Assembly (NCBI GenBank): GCA_023544645.1
Contig: JAMJFO010000011.1
Location: 1-64,000, forward strand
DNA: 64,000 bases
Source: Desulfobulbaceae bacterium
GTDB lineage: Bacteria; Desulfobacterota; Desulfobulbia; Desulfobulbales; Desulfobulbaceae
Direction: 5' to 3'
The position numbers and the translations under genes were made by a program. This document shows, one piece after another, positions 42,585-50,207 of the stretch. The notes below the pieces were generated by a model. That model worked only from the letters and a program-made list of their open reading frames with translations. It searched no databases and was not told the DNA's origin. The stretch's first letter is position 1. Every line of letters begins with the position of its first letter.

Positions 42585-43097
42585 TTGCGAAAAGGAAAAC
42601 TTGCCGGACAATCCTACTTTGAAACCGAACCCGGCGCTCCTGAACCTCTCAGTATCCGGACCACCAGACGTGTCCGCTTCGAAGAACTGGACCCGCTGAG
42701 GATCGTCTGGCACGGGCGGTATGTGAGCTATTTTGAAGACGGCCGGGTCGCTTTCGGGCGAAAATACGGCCTGTCCTATGAATCGTTCATGGAGCACCGC
42801 CTGGCGGCGCCCATTGTCAAACTGCATATTGATTACCTGACCCCCTTGACCTTTGATGACCGGATCACCATTGAAACCACCCTCCACTGGTGCACAGCCT
42901 TGCGGCTTAACTTTGAATTCGCCCTGTTCAATGGCGCCGGAAGAAAAGCTGCTTCAGGGTATTCCGTTCAGGTGCTGACCGACCTGCAGGGCGGACTCCT
43001 CTTCATCGCCCCGGACTGGATAGAAGAATTCCGCCGCAAGTGGCAGAGGGGGCAACTGGAAAGCAATAGCTCCCCGGAACATGGTTCAACACCATGA
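42585..43097 (+). CDS. 4-hydroxybenzoyl-CoA-thioesterase-like (hotdog) thioesterase
   Basis: Hotdog thioesterase of 170 residues. The motif FEELDPLRIVWHGRYVSYFEDGR (here shortened to its key residues: Asp of LDPL and the HGRY turn) is that of the 4HBT family and YbgC-like enzymes. It would release the acyl chain or edit stalled carriers. The start is TTG at 42585 after an AAGGAAA ribosome site; the stop overlaps ketosynthase 4 (ATGA). Confidence 0.87.
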   Translation: MRKGKLAGQSYFETEPGAPEPLSIRTTRRVRFEELDPLRIVWHGRYVSYFEDGRVAFGRKYGLSYESFMEHRLAAPIVKLHIDYLTPLTFDDRITIETTLHWCTALRLNFEFALFNGAGRKAASGYSVQVLTDLQGGLLFIAPDWIEEFRRKWQRGQLESNSSPEHGSTP

Positions 43098-44209
43098 CCG
43101 ATCACAACGGACAGAAACCGGTTATTGCCGGGTACGAAATCCTGACAGCCCTCGGCGACCTGAATGCCACCTGGGAAGGGCTTATGGCCGGGCAAAGCAG
43201 CCTGCAGCCGGTCATGCTGCCCCATGTTCCCACCAACTATCCGGTTGGCCGGATTACAGGCCTTGGACAGGAATACGGTTCCGCCCGGCGCGTGGCTGAG
43301 CTTCTGCAGAGGGGACTGGCTCATTTTTTCAAGCGGCATGATCTCCCCGAGCCCTGTGACATCGTGATTGCCACAACCAAGGGCGCAGCAGATGAACTTC
43401 TCCTCCATGCCGATGATCCCGAGGGCCAGCCCTGGCATATTGCCGGCATGACTGCTGAAATTGCCGGCTGCAAGGACATGCGGCAAACCGTCAGCGCCGC
43501 CTGCGCCTCGGGAACCGTTGCCCTGATCCAGGCAGCCAGACAAATCAAGACAGAGATATCCGAGTGCATTCTTATCGTGGGCGTTGATGTGCTCAGCAGC
43601 TTTGTCATGACCGGATTTGACGTCCTGAAAGCTTTGTCACCCGGTCCCTGCACCCCTTTTGATAAGAACAGAAATGGACTTTCCCTTGGTGAAGGCATGG
43701 GCGTGGTTATCATGTGCAGTGAATCATACGCAGCCGCGCATCAACTGCAGGTCCAGGCGACGATCGAAAGCTGGGGAATATCCTGCGATGCCACCCATAT
43801 CACGGCGCCGAGCCGCTCCGGCAGCGGTCTGATACGGGTCGTTGAACAAGCCACCCGCAATAAAACAATCCCGGTCGGCGCGATCAATGCCCATGGCACC
43901 GGCACCGTGTACAATGATGCCATGGAGATGACCGCCTTCCATGCCTGCTGGGATCATCAGCCCCCCTTTCACTCGGTAAAAGGGGCCATCGGCCATTGCC
44001 TGGGAGCAGCCGGGGTCATCGAGGCCGCCATCGCCCTCCGCAGCCTGGAAAGGGGTATTATCCCCCCCTCCGTCGGATATCGTGAAGGGGAGGCTCCGGC
44101 AGGAACGATCTCGGGCTCATCTTCCCAGCCCCTTTTCTTTCCAACCATACTTGCCTGTAATTCAGGCTTCGGCGGCATCAATGCCGGCATTATTTTCGCA
44201 AAACCATAA
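43094..44209 (+). CDS. Beta-ketoacyl synthase (ketosynthase 4)
   Basis: Ketosynthase of 371 residues, shorter than the other three, with Cys137 (SAACASGTVA), His267 (NAHGTGTVYND) and His301 (KGAIGHCLGAAG) all present. The short N-terminal region (FabF-type GIGxV motif reduced to AGYEILTALGD) resembles the auxiliary ketosynthase of aryl polyene clusters (ApeR/ApeO style). It ends the biosynthetic arm; the zinc-binding protein gene begins two bases after its stop. Confidence 0.9.
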   Translation: MTDHNGQKPVIAGYEILTALGDLNATWEGLMAGQSSLQPVMLPHVPTNYPVGRITGLGQEYGSARRVAELLQRGLAHFFKRHDLPEPCDIVIATTKGAADELLLHADDPEGQPWHIAGMTAEIAGCKDMRQTVSAACASGTVALIQAARQIKTEISECILIVGVDVLSSFVMTGFDVLKALSPGPCTPFDKNRNGLSLGEGMGVVIMCSESYAAAHQLQVQATIESWGISCDATHITAPSRSGSGLIRVVEQATRNKTIPVGAINAHGTGTVYNDAMEMTAFHACWDHQPPFHSVKGAIGHCLGAAGVIEAAIALRSLERGIIPPSVGYREGEAPAGTISGSSSQPLFFPTILACNSGFGGINAGIIFAKP

Positions 44210-44211
44210 AT

Positions 44212-45126
44212 ATGACCATGACTCAACGCAGACTATATCTCATTACAATATTTTTTCTGGCAGCCGTTTCCTGCCTTTCATCCTGGACTATTTCCGCCCC
44301 TCAGGGGGCTGAACAGGAAAAACCCCTGCAGATAACCGTGTCCATCCTGCCGCAGGAATATTTCGTCAAGCGGATCGGCGGCAGTCGGGTCCGGGTGGAA
44401 AGCCTTGTCCAGCCCGGCCACAGCCCGGCAACCTATGCTCCCACACCCAGACAGATGGCCGGGCTGGCCACTTCAGAGGTTTACTTTCGTATTGGCGTGC
44501 CTTTTGAAAACGGGCTGATCCCGAAGCTGGCCCGTTCTGTTCCGGAGCTTACCATTGTTGACCAGCACGGTGGAATCGACTTGATACCCCTGGAGGAGGC
44601 GCACGAAGATCATGATGAACATGCAGGTGACCTTGACCCGCACACCTGGCTTGACCCGATGCTTGCCCTGAAGCAGTCCACGGTCATCCGTGACACCCTT
44701 ATGGATCTTGATCCGGCGGGTGCAAAAGAGTATAATGACAACTTCACCTCCCTGGCCCGGGATCTCACGGAACTGGATGCGCATCTCAGGAAAACCCTCG
44801 CTCCTTTTGCCGGTAAATCCATATATGTTTTTCATCCGGCCTATGGGTATTTCTGCCGGGCGTACGGCCTCATGCAAAAAGCGATCAGTCCCGGCGGCAA
44901 AGAACCGGGCGGCAGCTATCTGGCCCGGCACATTGAACAGGCCAAGGAAGATGACATGCGGGTTATTTTTGTTCAGCCCCAGTTTTCAGACAAAACCGCC
45001 CGAACCATTGCCAGGTCACTCGGCGGCAAAGTCGTCACCATTGATCCTCTTGCCGGCGACTATCTGGAAAATATGCAATCCATCGCCCGAGAGATTGCAT
45101 CCAGGATGCCCGATCCGGATCAATAA
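44212..45126 (+). CDS. ZnuA/TroA-like metal ABC transporter substrate-binding protein
   Basis: Periplasmic metal-binding protein of 304 residues with a signal peptide (residues ~8-30). PGHSPATYAPTPRQM carries the first His ligand; a His/Asp-rich loop (EDHDEHAGDLDPH) follows near residue 130, then HTWLDP and FHPAYGYF with further ligands. This is the ZnuA/TroA pattern for zinc or manganese uptake. No permease or ATPase gene is next to it, so it is an orphan. It begins two bases after ketosynthase 4 and probably shares that transcript. Confidence 0.9.
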   Translation: MTMTQRRLYLITIFFLAAVSCLSSWTISAPQGAEQEKPLQITVSILPQEYFVKRIGGSRVRVESLVQPGHSPATYAPTPRQMAGLATSEVYFRIGVPFENGLIPKLARSVPELTIVDQHGGIDLIPLEEAHEDHDEHAGDLDPHTWLDPMLALKQSTVIRDTLMDLDPAGAKEYNDNFTSLARDLTELDAHLRKTLAPFAGKSIYVFHPAYGYFCRAYGLMQKAISPGGKEPGGSYLARHIEQAKEDDMRVIFVQPQFSDKTARTIARSLGGKVVTIDPLAGDYLENMQSIAREIASRMPDPDQ

Positions 45127-45291
45127 CCCTGCCGGGAAGGTTATGGCGCCAATGGAGAAAAAACTGCCCGTGCTTTTTACCTGTCTTTCCCGCTCCCCGT
45201 TACCAAATAACGTTGATGCCGGCAGGTCTGACAAAGACAATTATCCTGTCTGCTCCGCCCCGAAAAACCAATATACACCGGTGAAGGAAGG

Positions 45292-45783
45292 GTGAAGATC
45301 ATCTCGGGCGGACAGACCGGCGCCGACCGGGCGGCACTGGATGCGGCCATCACGCTGGGCCTGCCCCACGGAGGCTGGCTGCCCCGGGGCAGAAAAACCG
45401 AGGACGGCCCTCTTCCTGCCAGGTACAAACTCACTGAACTGAATTCACAGCGTTATCGGGACCGCACAGAACAGAACATCATTGACAGCGACGCCACCCT
45501 TATTGTCTCCTTCGGCACCCTGACCGGCGGCTCCGCCCTCACCGAGAGTCTTGCCCTGCGCCACGACCGCCCCTGTTTGATCATCGACCTTGAATGTATT
45601 TCCAGAGAAGAAGCCATTGACGCTGTAGAAAAATGGCTGCGGAAAAACGACATAACGATCTTGAATATTGCCGGACCGCGGGAAAGCGGGGAACCGCGAA
45701 TCTATGATGCGGTGTACAAACTGCTGTTGTCGATCCATTGGAGCCGAATTACCGGACAAATGACCAGCGGTGACTGCGCGTAA
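45292..45783 (+). CDS. Putative molybdenum carrier / SLOG-fold protein
   Basis: Protein of 163 residues with the Rossmann-like pattern IISGGQTGADRAALDAA at the start and SFGTLTGGSALTESL near residue 80, as in the putative molybdenum carrier (PF12694) and YpsA-like SLOG families. Members bind nucleotides or molybdate cofactor precursors; the true ligand is not settled. The start is GTG at 45292. A 165-base gap precedes it; the M48 protease gene follows after 13 bases. Confidence 0.8.
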   Translation: MKIISGGQTGADRAALDAAITLGLPHGGWLPRGRKTEDGPLPARYKLTELNSQRYRDRTEQNIIDSDATLIVSFGTLTGGSALTESLALRHDRPCLIIDLECISREEAIDAVEKWLRKNDITILNIAGPRESGEPRIYDAVYKLLLSIHWSRITGQMTSGDCA

Positions 45784-45796
45784 GGAGGAAACCACC

Positions 45797-47116
45797 ATGC
45801 TGACCAGAAGAGATATGTTCAAATTGCTTGGAATAGCAACCGGCGCATGCCTTTCCCCTGCATTATTCTCCGGCTGTGCGATTAATCCGGTAACCGGCAG
45901 GCAGGAGTTTATGCTCATGACCCCGGATGAGGAAATTGCGCTGGATCGAAAGCAGTCTCCGTACCAATTTTCCAATGACTATGGAGCAGTGCAGGATCAA
46001 CAGCTCAATGCATATCTGAACCAGGTAGGCACTCAACTTGCTTCAATATCCCACCGGCCTGAAATGCCTTTTTCCTTTCGGGCGGTTAACGCTCCGTACA
46101 TCAACGCCTACGCCTTTCCCGGAGGCTCCATCGCAACAACAAGGGGCATTCTGGTAGAGCTGGACAATGAAGCCGAACTGGCCGCCCTGCTCGGCCATGA
46201 AATTGGTCATGTCAACGCCCGCCATACTGCCGAGCAGGTAACAAAAGGAACATTGACCAGCATCCTGGTCAGTGGTGCGGCCATTGCGACCAATGCAGCG
46301 GGTTACGGGAGTTATGGAGGGCTTGTTCAGGATCTGGGCGGTATCGGCACCGGCGCCCTGCTCGCCCATTACAGTCGTGACAACGAACGCGAGGCAGACG
46401 CCCTCGGCATGGAATATATGACCGGCAGCGGCTATACTCCGCAGGGAATGGTCGGTTTAATGAAAATACTTCTGGAAAACGGACAACGGAAGCCCAATGC
46501 GATTGAAACGATGTTCTCAACCCATCCGATGAGCGAGGAACGATACCAGACCGCGGTCCGTAATGCGCAGAACACCTACGGAAATATGCTTTCAGCACCC
46601 GATCATCGGGAACGATTCCTGGATAATACTGCCGGTCTGCGCAAAATCAAAGGAGCGATTACTGCTCTGCAGAACGGCCAGACCGCCATGCAGCAGAAAA
46701 AATATCAGGAGGCCGAACAGGAATTCAACAAGGCTCTTCAGATTGCCCCCAATGACTACGCTGCCCTCCTGATGATGGCCAAATGCAAAATGGCTCAGGA
46801 CAAACCCAATGAGGCCGAACAGCTTGCCCTGCAGGCCGGTGAAGTCTATCCCCAGGAGGCCCGGTCTCACGCATTTGCAGGCATTACGAGCATCCTAAAC
46901 AAAAAATATGAGCAAGCCCTTCAGCAATTTTCCACTTATGACAGGCTCCTTCCCGGAAACCCGGCAATCCTCTTTTTCCAGGGACTCTCCCTGGAGGGAA
47001 TGGAGAAGAACAAAAAAGCAGCCAACCTGTACTATCAATATCTGCAGCAAGTTAAGACCGGCACGCAAGCCCAGTACGCCTACAAACGGCTACAAAGCTG
47101 GGGATATATCAAGTAA
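45797..47116 (+). CDS. M48 family metalloprotease with TPR tail, probable Tat-exported lipoprotein (BepA/LoiP-like)
   Basis: Zinc metallopeptidase of 439 residues. A twin-arginine start (TRRDMFKLLG) and a lipobox LFSGC (Cys near 27) suggest a Tat-exported lipoprotein facing the periplasm. HEIGH at residues 134-138 binds zinc, with the third ligand in DNEREAD. The C-terminal ~130 residues are tetratricopeptide repeats. This matches BepA-type proteases that survey outer membrane protein assembly. The ATG at 45797 follows a perfect TAAGGAGG site. Confidence 0.9.
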   Translation: MLTRRDMFKLLGIATGACLSPALFSGCAINPVTGRQEFMLMTPDEEIALDRKQSPYQFSNDYGAVQDQQLNAYLNQVGTQLASISHRPEMPFSFRAVNAPYINAYAFPGGSIATTRGILVELDNEAELAALLGHEIGHVNARHTAEQVTKGTLTSILVSGAAIATNAAGYGSYGGLVQDLGGIGTGALLAHYSRDNEREADALGMEYMTGSGYTPQGMVGLMKILLENGQRKPNAIETMFSTHPMSEERYQTAVRNAQNTYGNMLSAPDHRERFLDNTAGLRKIKGAITALQNGQTAMQQKKYQEAEQEFNKALQIAPNDYAALLMMAKCKMAQDKPNEAEQLALQAGEVYPQEARSHAFAGITSILNKKYEQALQQFSTYDRLLPGNPAILFFQGLSLEGMEKNKKAANLYYQYLQQVKTGTQAQYAYKRLQSWGYIK

Positions 47117-47236
47117 TCAGGCATACAGATAAAACAGGTCATTATGCTGGCGGATTCTTCGGGAAAGATCGTCGGTGTGCCCAATATAGTAACGACCGGT
47201 TGACTGGGACTGGAGGATATAGACGTGGTAGGTCAA
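47117..47236 (-). pseudogene. Truncated GIY-YIG gene copy (duplicate)
   Basis: A 39-codon fragment copies the N-terminus of the neighbouring GIY-YIG gene (HVYILQSQSTGRYYIGHTDD), differing in a few positions, then runs into unrelated codons and a stop. The ATG has become TTG. It is the 3' part of the tandem duplication described for 47139-47358. Confidence 0.8.
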
Positions 47237-47358
47237 AAAAAAGCCCGGTCATTTCTGACCAGGCTCGAAAAAATGGCTCCTGGGGAGGTGACCCCCGACT
47301 CCTGTCGGGGCAGGGTGGTTAATCCCGACAATGTCGGGACTCTACCAACTGAGCTACC
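47139..47358. repeat. Tandem duplication copy A (ghost tRNA-Asn plus GIY-YIG 5' end)
   Basis: This segment repeats 47494-47700. The two share about 150 bases of near-identical sequence (47139-47288 with 47494-47644), covering the GIY-YIG start region, the terminator hairpin and the 3' end of the tRNA, and then diverge inside the tRNA body. Confidence 0.85.
47274..47358 (-). pseudogene. Ghost tRNA-Asn
   Basis: The CCA end, acceptor 3' half and part of the D-arm of tRNA-Asn are recognisable. The body is broken by extra palindromic sequence (CCCCGAC-TCCT-GTCGGGG and TCCCGAC-AAT-GTCGGGA), the anticodon stem is lost and the acceptor 5' half no longer pairs. Confidence 0.8.
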
Positions 47359-47591
47359 ATCTTTCTGCTCTTCCAACCCTTGATCTCTTTTTCCCGCAGC
47401 ATTGCTGAAGAGCGGGATTCACAGGTTTCGCAGTATACGAGCTCCCAAGGACCCTGAAAACGCTTGGTTGTTTTTGAACCATAATACTTGGGATCATTAT
47501 GCTGGCGGACTCTTCGGGCAAGATCGTCGGTGTGGCCGATATAGTAACGACCGGTTGACTGGGACTGAAGGATATAGACGTGATAGGCCAT
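47319..47591 (-). CDS. GIY-YIG endonuclease-like protein (UPF0213 style)
   Basis: Single-domain GIY-YIG protein of 90 residues. The VYIL-x9-YYIG pair gives the family name (residues 5-19), followed by R-rich DDLARRVRQHN, then PWELVYCETCESRSSAMLREKEIKGWKSRK, where the Glu of LREKEIK is the metal-binding residue. The ATG at 47591 is chosen; longer upstream reading would translate the tRNA-Asn gene. The last 13 residues (MVAQLVESRHCRD) are encoded by the ghost tRNA, so the natural C-terminus has been replaced. Small GIY-YIG proteins of this type are common; their function is unclear. Confidence 0.8.
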   Translation of the reverse strand: MAYHVYILQSQSTGRYYIGHTDDLARRVRQHNDPKYYGSKTTKRFQGPWELVYCETCESRSSAMLREKEIKGWKSRKMVAQLVESRHCRD

Positions 47592-47700
47592 AAAAAAAGC
47601 CCGGTCATTTCTGACCAGGCTCGAAAAAATGGCTCCTGGGGAGGGACTCGAACCCCCGACAGGGTGGTTAACAGCCACCTGCTCTACCAACTGAGCTACC
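47494..47700. repeat. Tandem duplication copy B (intact tRNA-Asn plus GIY-YIG 5' end)
   Basis: Source-like copy of the duplication. It contains the intact tRNA-Asn, its terminator and the first part of the intact GIY-YIG gene. Compare 47139-47358. Confidence 0.85.
47592..47621 (-). terminator. Terminator of tRNA-Asn
   Basis: Read on the minus strand, AGCCTGGTCA, loop GAAA, TGACCGGGCT form a 10-bp stem with one mismatch followed by a T-run. It lies directly between the tRNA end and the GIY-YIG ATG. The same hairpin is present in duplication copy A. Confidence 0.8.
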
Positions 47701-47705
47701 CAGGA
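47630..47705 (-). tRNA. tRNA-Asn (GTT)
   Basis: Full cloverleaf: acceptor TCCTGGG pairs with CCCAGGA, anticodon loop CTGTTAA gives GTT, T-arm has GGTTCGAGTCC, and CCA is encoded. Read from the minus strand. Confidence 0.96.
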
Positions 47706-47891
47706 ACTCAACTTATATTCAATTTTTTTTACTCTTTTCCTGAAGGAGCACCAAAGTGCTCCGCCTGAAAGCACCATTTAATAGCACAGCAAAATTTCAT
47801 CGTCAAGAGAAAGTTAAAAAAAGGGGTTGCGCTTGTGCGGAAAAACCGGTATCAGGTATCCACTTTTCTGCCGCTCGGCAGAATTCAGCGT

Positions 47892-47969
47892 CGGGGCGTA
47901 GCGCAGCCTGGTTAGCGCGCCTGCCTTGGGAGCAGGAGGTCGTAGGTTCGAATCCTACCGCCCCGACCA
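47892..47969 (+). tRNA. tRNA-Pro (TGG)
   Basis: Acceptor CGGGGCG pairs with CGCCCCG; anticodon loop CTTGGGA reads TGG; T-arm GGTTCGAATCC; discriminator A and CCA are encoded. Confidence 0.96.
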
Positions 47970-48498
47970 TATTTTCTTCATTTAATTTCAATCAATTGTG
48001 CTATACATAGTTGTTCAACTTGGTTGATAAGTGGTTGGTCATTCCGTCATGGTATAAACTCCTTTCAATTCTTCCCTGGACCGCTGAAAATATTTATCAA
48101 AAGCTTTGTTTGTTGAATGCATTGTCGCACGCCTGATATCTGTTCAGGAGCATGAACATGAGATTTGCGAAAAACTAGAAGTTTCAGTTAATTTGATAAA
48201 TAACACAAAAAATCAATATGCCCGCATCACTGATATTGTAAATTACCACACTCGACACGGTATAAAATTTAGGGGAAAGGATAAGATTCGCAACAAAAGC
48301 TTTTTAACAAGACAGAATGAATGGAAGCTAAAAAGTTTATATCCCCGCTGCCGTGATTAAAATGTGCGCAGATTTAAACACTGCCGACAGATGCCTGTCA
48401 ATCTTTGCAACCCCACTTTAACTCTGCCATACGGTCCGACATGTGAGGATGGGGGGGGATGAGTCATCCGCACGAATAGCGCACACACATACCTTGGC
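47970..48498. other. AT-rich gene-poor stretch after tRNA-Pro
   Basis: No convincing gene is seen in these 529 bases. A reading frame of 84 codons (48106-48360, plus) has no recognised motif, a poor ribosome site and an odd composition (many Asn, Lys, Arg), so it is left as doubtful. The region is AT-richer than its surroundings and adjoins a tRNA 3' end, so it may be the remains of an old insertion. Confidence 0.4.
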
Positions 48499-49041
48499 TT
48501 ATTGGTTCAAGTCTTTTATCCCCCTGGTAAATTTTTCTTTTTCGCCTGCTTCTCTTTCCCTGGCAATGGGCTTATACCAGTATGCTGCATATCCCCGTTC
48601 AGACACTCCTTTATATTGAAGCATGATATGTATATCACTGCCATCCCAGTTATAATCCTGCATAAACCTGTTTTTTCGATGGCCCTCACCATATAGTTGG
48701 TCGAAAGCCTGTTTTATTCTTGAAAAGTTGGAAACTTTATTAAATACAATGAATACGCTGCAGAATTTTCCTTTATAAAATCCATACGCCAATCTTTCGA
48801 TAGAAGCCTCACCAATTTTCATTTCCTCATTTTTCCTATGGTAATACTTTGTATCGCCGTTATCTTCGGCAAGACGCATATCGGACAATTCGGCAATATC
48901 AGTTCCCCATTTGATTCCTCGAAAATCTTCCAAATCTTCCGGTTCGTTTTGAAATGCAAATAAAAGAGGAGAAAATAAAAGAATAATCAAGACAACTGAA
49001 GCAAAAATTCCAAGGAAATACGTCCTCTTTCGATAAAACAT
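48499..49041 (-). CDS. Hypothetical exported/membrane-anchored protein
   Basis: Protein of 180 residues with a basic start (MFYRKRTYF) and a hydrophobic segment at residues ~9-29, likely a signal peptide or anchor. The mature part includes DFRGIKWGTDIAEL, a pattern seen in small secreted proteins of deltaproteobacteria, and a hydrophilic C-terminus. Function not recognised. It is AT-richer than the lipid cluster genes and has about 110 bases between it and the downstream transporter. Confidence 0.65.
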   Translation of the reverse strand: MFYRKRTYFLGIFASVVLIILLFSPLLFAFQNEPEDLEDFRGIKWGTDIAELSDMRLAEDNGDTKYYHRKNEEMKIGEASIERLAYGFYKGKFCSVFIVFNKVSNFSRIKQAFDQLYGEGHRKNRFMQDYNWDGSDIHIMLQYKGVSERGYAAYWYKPIAREREAGEKEKFTRGIKDLNQ

Positions 49042-49154
49042 TTCCGGCTCCCCTATACTATCCTCCGTTTACATGAACTACGTTTGGCCACCGCCTTGAC
49101 CATCTGGACGCCCTCTTTTCAAACATTTTCCGGCCGCCCCAACCTAAAACAGGC

Positions 49155-50207
49155 TCATTTCTTTGGATTGTCTCCCAAGATGATGGCAATGGGCTTTGTG
49201 TTGTCAAACTGCTCCAGGCTTATCTTCAGGGCAGCAGTCAACGGAACGGACAGGAGCATGCCGGGAATCCCCCAGAGCCAGCCCCAGAACAACAGAGAAA
49301 GCAGAACGACCAGGGGGCTGAGATCCAAACCTTTGCCAAGAACTCTGGGTTCGACAAAATTGCCGACAACAGTCTGAATGACCACAAACGCAACCGTAAC
49401 CAGCAAAGTCTTTGTTATGGATCCACTATCGAACAAGGTGAGCAGAATAGGCGGGATCCCGGCGACAATTGAGCCTATATTGGGAATGAAATTCAGCAGA
49501 AATGCCAACAGGCCCCAGAGAAAAGGAAAAGGCGCCTGCAACAGGGAAAGGGATATGGCGACCAGCACCCCGGTCAACAGGCTGATCAGCGTTTTCAACC
49601 CCAGGTATTGCTGAACGGATTTATTTATTCGACGCATGGTATCAAGAATATCAATCGCCTTCTCCGGGCCGAATCCTTTGACTATCTTTCGGGCAAGAGC
49701 AGCCCGCTCAGACAAAATAAAGATCACGAACAGAATCACCCAGACGGCATTTCCCATGAACGAAAAAAATGAACCACTCAGGTACTGCACCATTGACCCG
49801 ATCGGCTTCAAGCCTTCTTTGCTGAGATTAGAAAAAAAAGCTTTCAGGGTTTCCCTAGCCTCTTCCTCCGGAATTTCAAGCCGGGAAAGTATCATGTTGG
49901 CATAAATCCAGAATTTTTCCTCAAATTGCGGCCATGACTGCACCAGGCTGCTCAGGTTCTTTTGCAGGATTCTCTCAAGCCCGTAAAAAATTACCGCGAG
50001 AACCAGAACAGTCAGCAGAATACGTATGATCATAGGCACATGGCGCTTCTGCAGGTAGTCCATGGGCAGGCCGATGGCATAGCAGAAAAGGAGCGCGAAA
50101 AGAAAGGGAATGAGAATGAAGGACATGTGCTGCAGGATGAATACAAGGGCAATGGGAAACACGACCATGCATGTCAGATCGAGCAAATGGCTGGTTCTGT
50201 TAGTCAT
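49155..50207 (-). CDS. AI-2E family (PerM-type) transporter 1
   Basis: Membrane protein of about 350 residues with clustered hydrophobic helices at both ends and a soluble loop in the middle (residues ~60-130). The C-terminal half has FLLNFIPNIGSIVAGIPP, characteristic of the AI-2E/PerM family (UPF0118). Family members export small molecules or act in Na+/H+ antiport; the autoinducer link is weak. The ATG at 50207 overlaps the zinc-ribbon gene stop as ATGACTAA; an ATG at 50228 is also possible. Confidence 0.88.
   Translation of the reverse strand: MTNRTSHLLDLTCMVVFPIALVFILQHMSFILIPFLFALLFCYAIGLPMDYLQKRHVPMIIRILLTVLVLAVIFYGLERILQKNLSSLVQSWPQFEEKFWIYANMILSRLEIPEEEARETLKAFFSNLSKEGLKPIGSMVQYLSGSFFSFMGNAVWVILFVIFILSERAALARKIVKGFGPEKAIDILDTMRRINKSVQQYLGLKTLISLLTGVLVAISLSLLQAPFPFLWGLLAFLLNFIPNIGSIVAGIPPILLTLFDSGSITKTLLVTVAFVVIQTVVGNFVEPRVLGKGLDLSPLVVLLSLLFWGWLWGIPGMLLSVPLTAALKISLEQFDNTKPIAIILGDNPKK

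Noticed and set aside
15161-44209. Interpretation as a carotenoid or ordinary aryl polyene cluster
   Set aside because: No phytoene or GGPP synthase is present, and the five radical SAM enzymes and missing ketoreductase do not fit a standard aryl polyene set, although the export module does.
47139-47705. IS element at the tRNA-Asn locus
   Set aside because: There is no transposase or paired terminal repeats; the structure is a tandem duplication.
47592-47777. Upstream extension of the GIY-YIG protein (62 extra residues)
   Set aside because: The extension would translate the tRNA-Asn gene and its terminator, so the ATG at 47591 is used.
48106-48360. 84-codon reading frame on the plus strand after tRNA-Pro
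   Set aside because: No ribosome site, no recognised motif and an odd composition; the region looks like gene-poor DNA.
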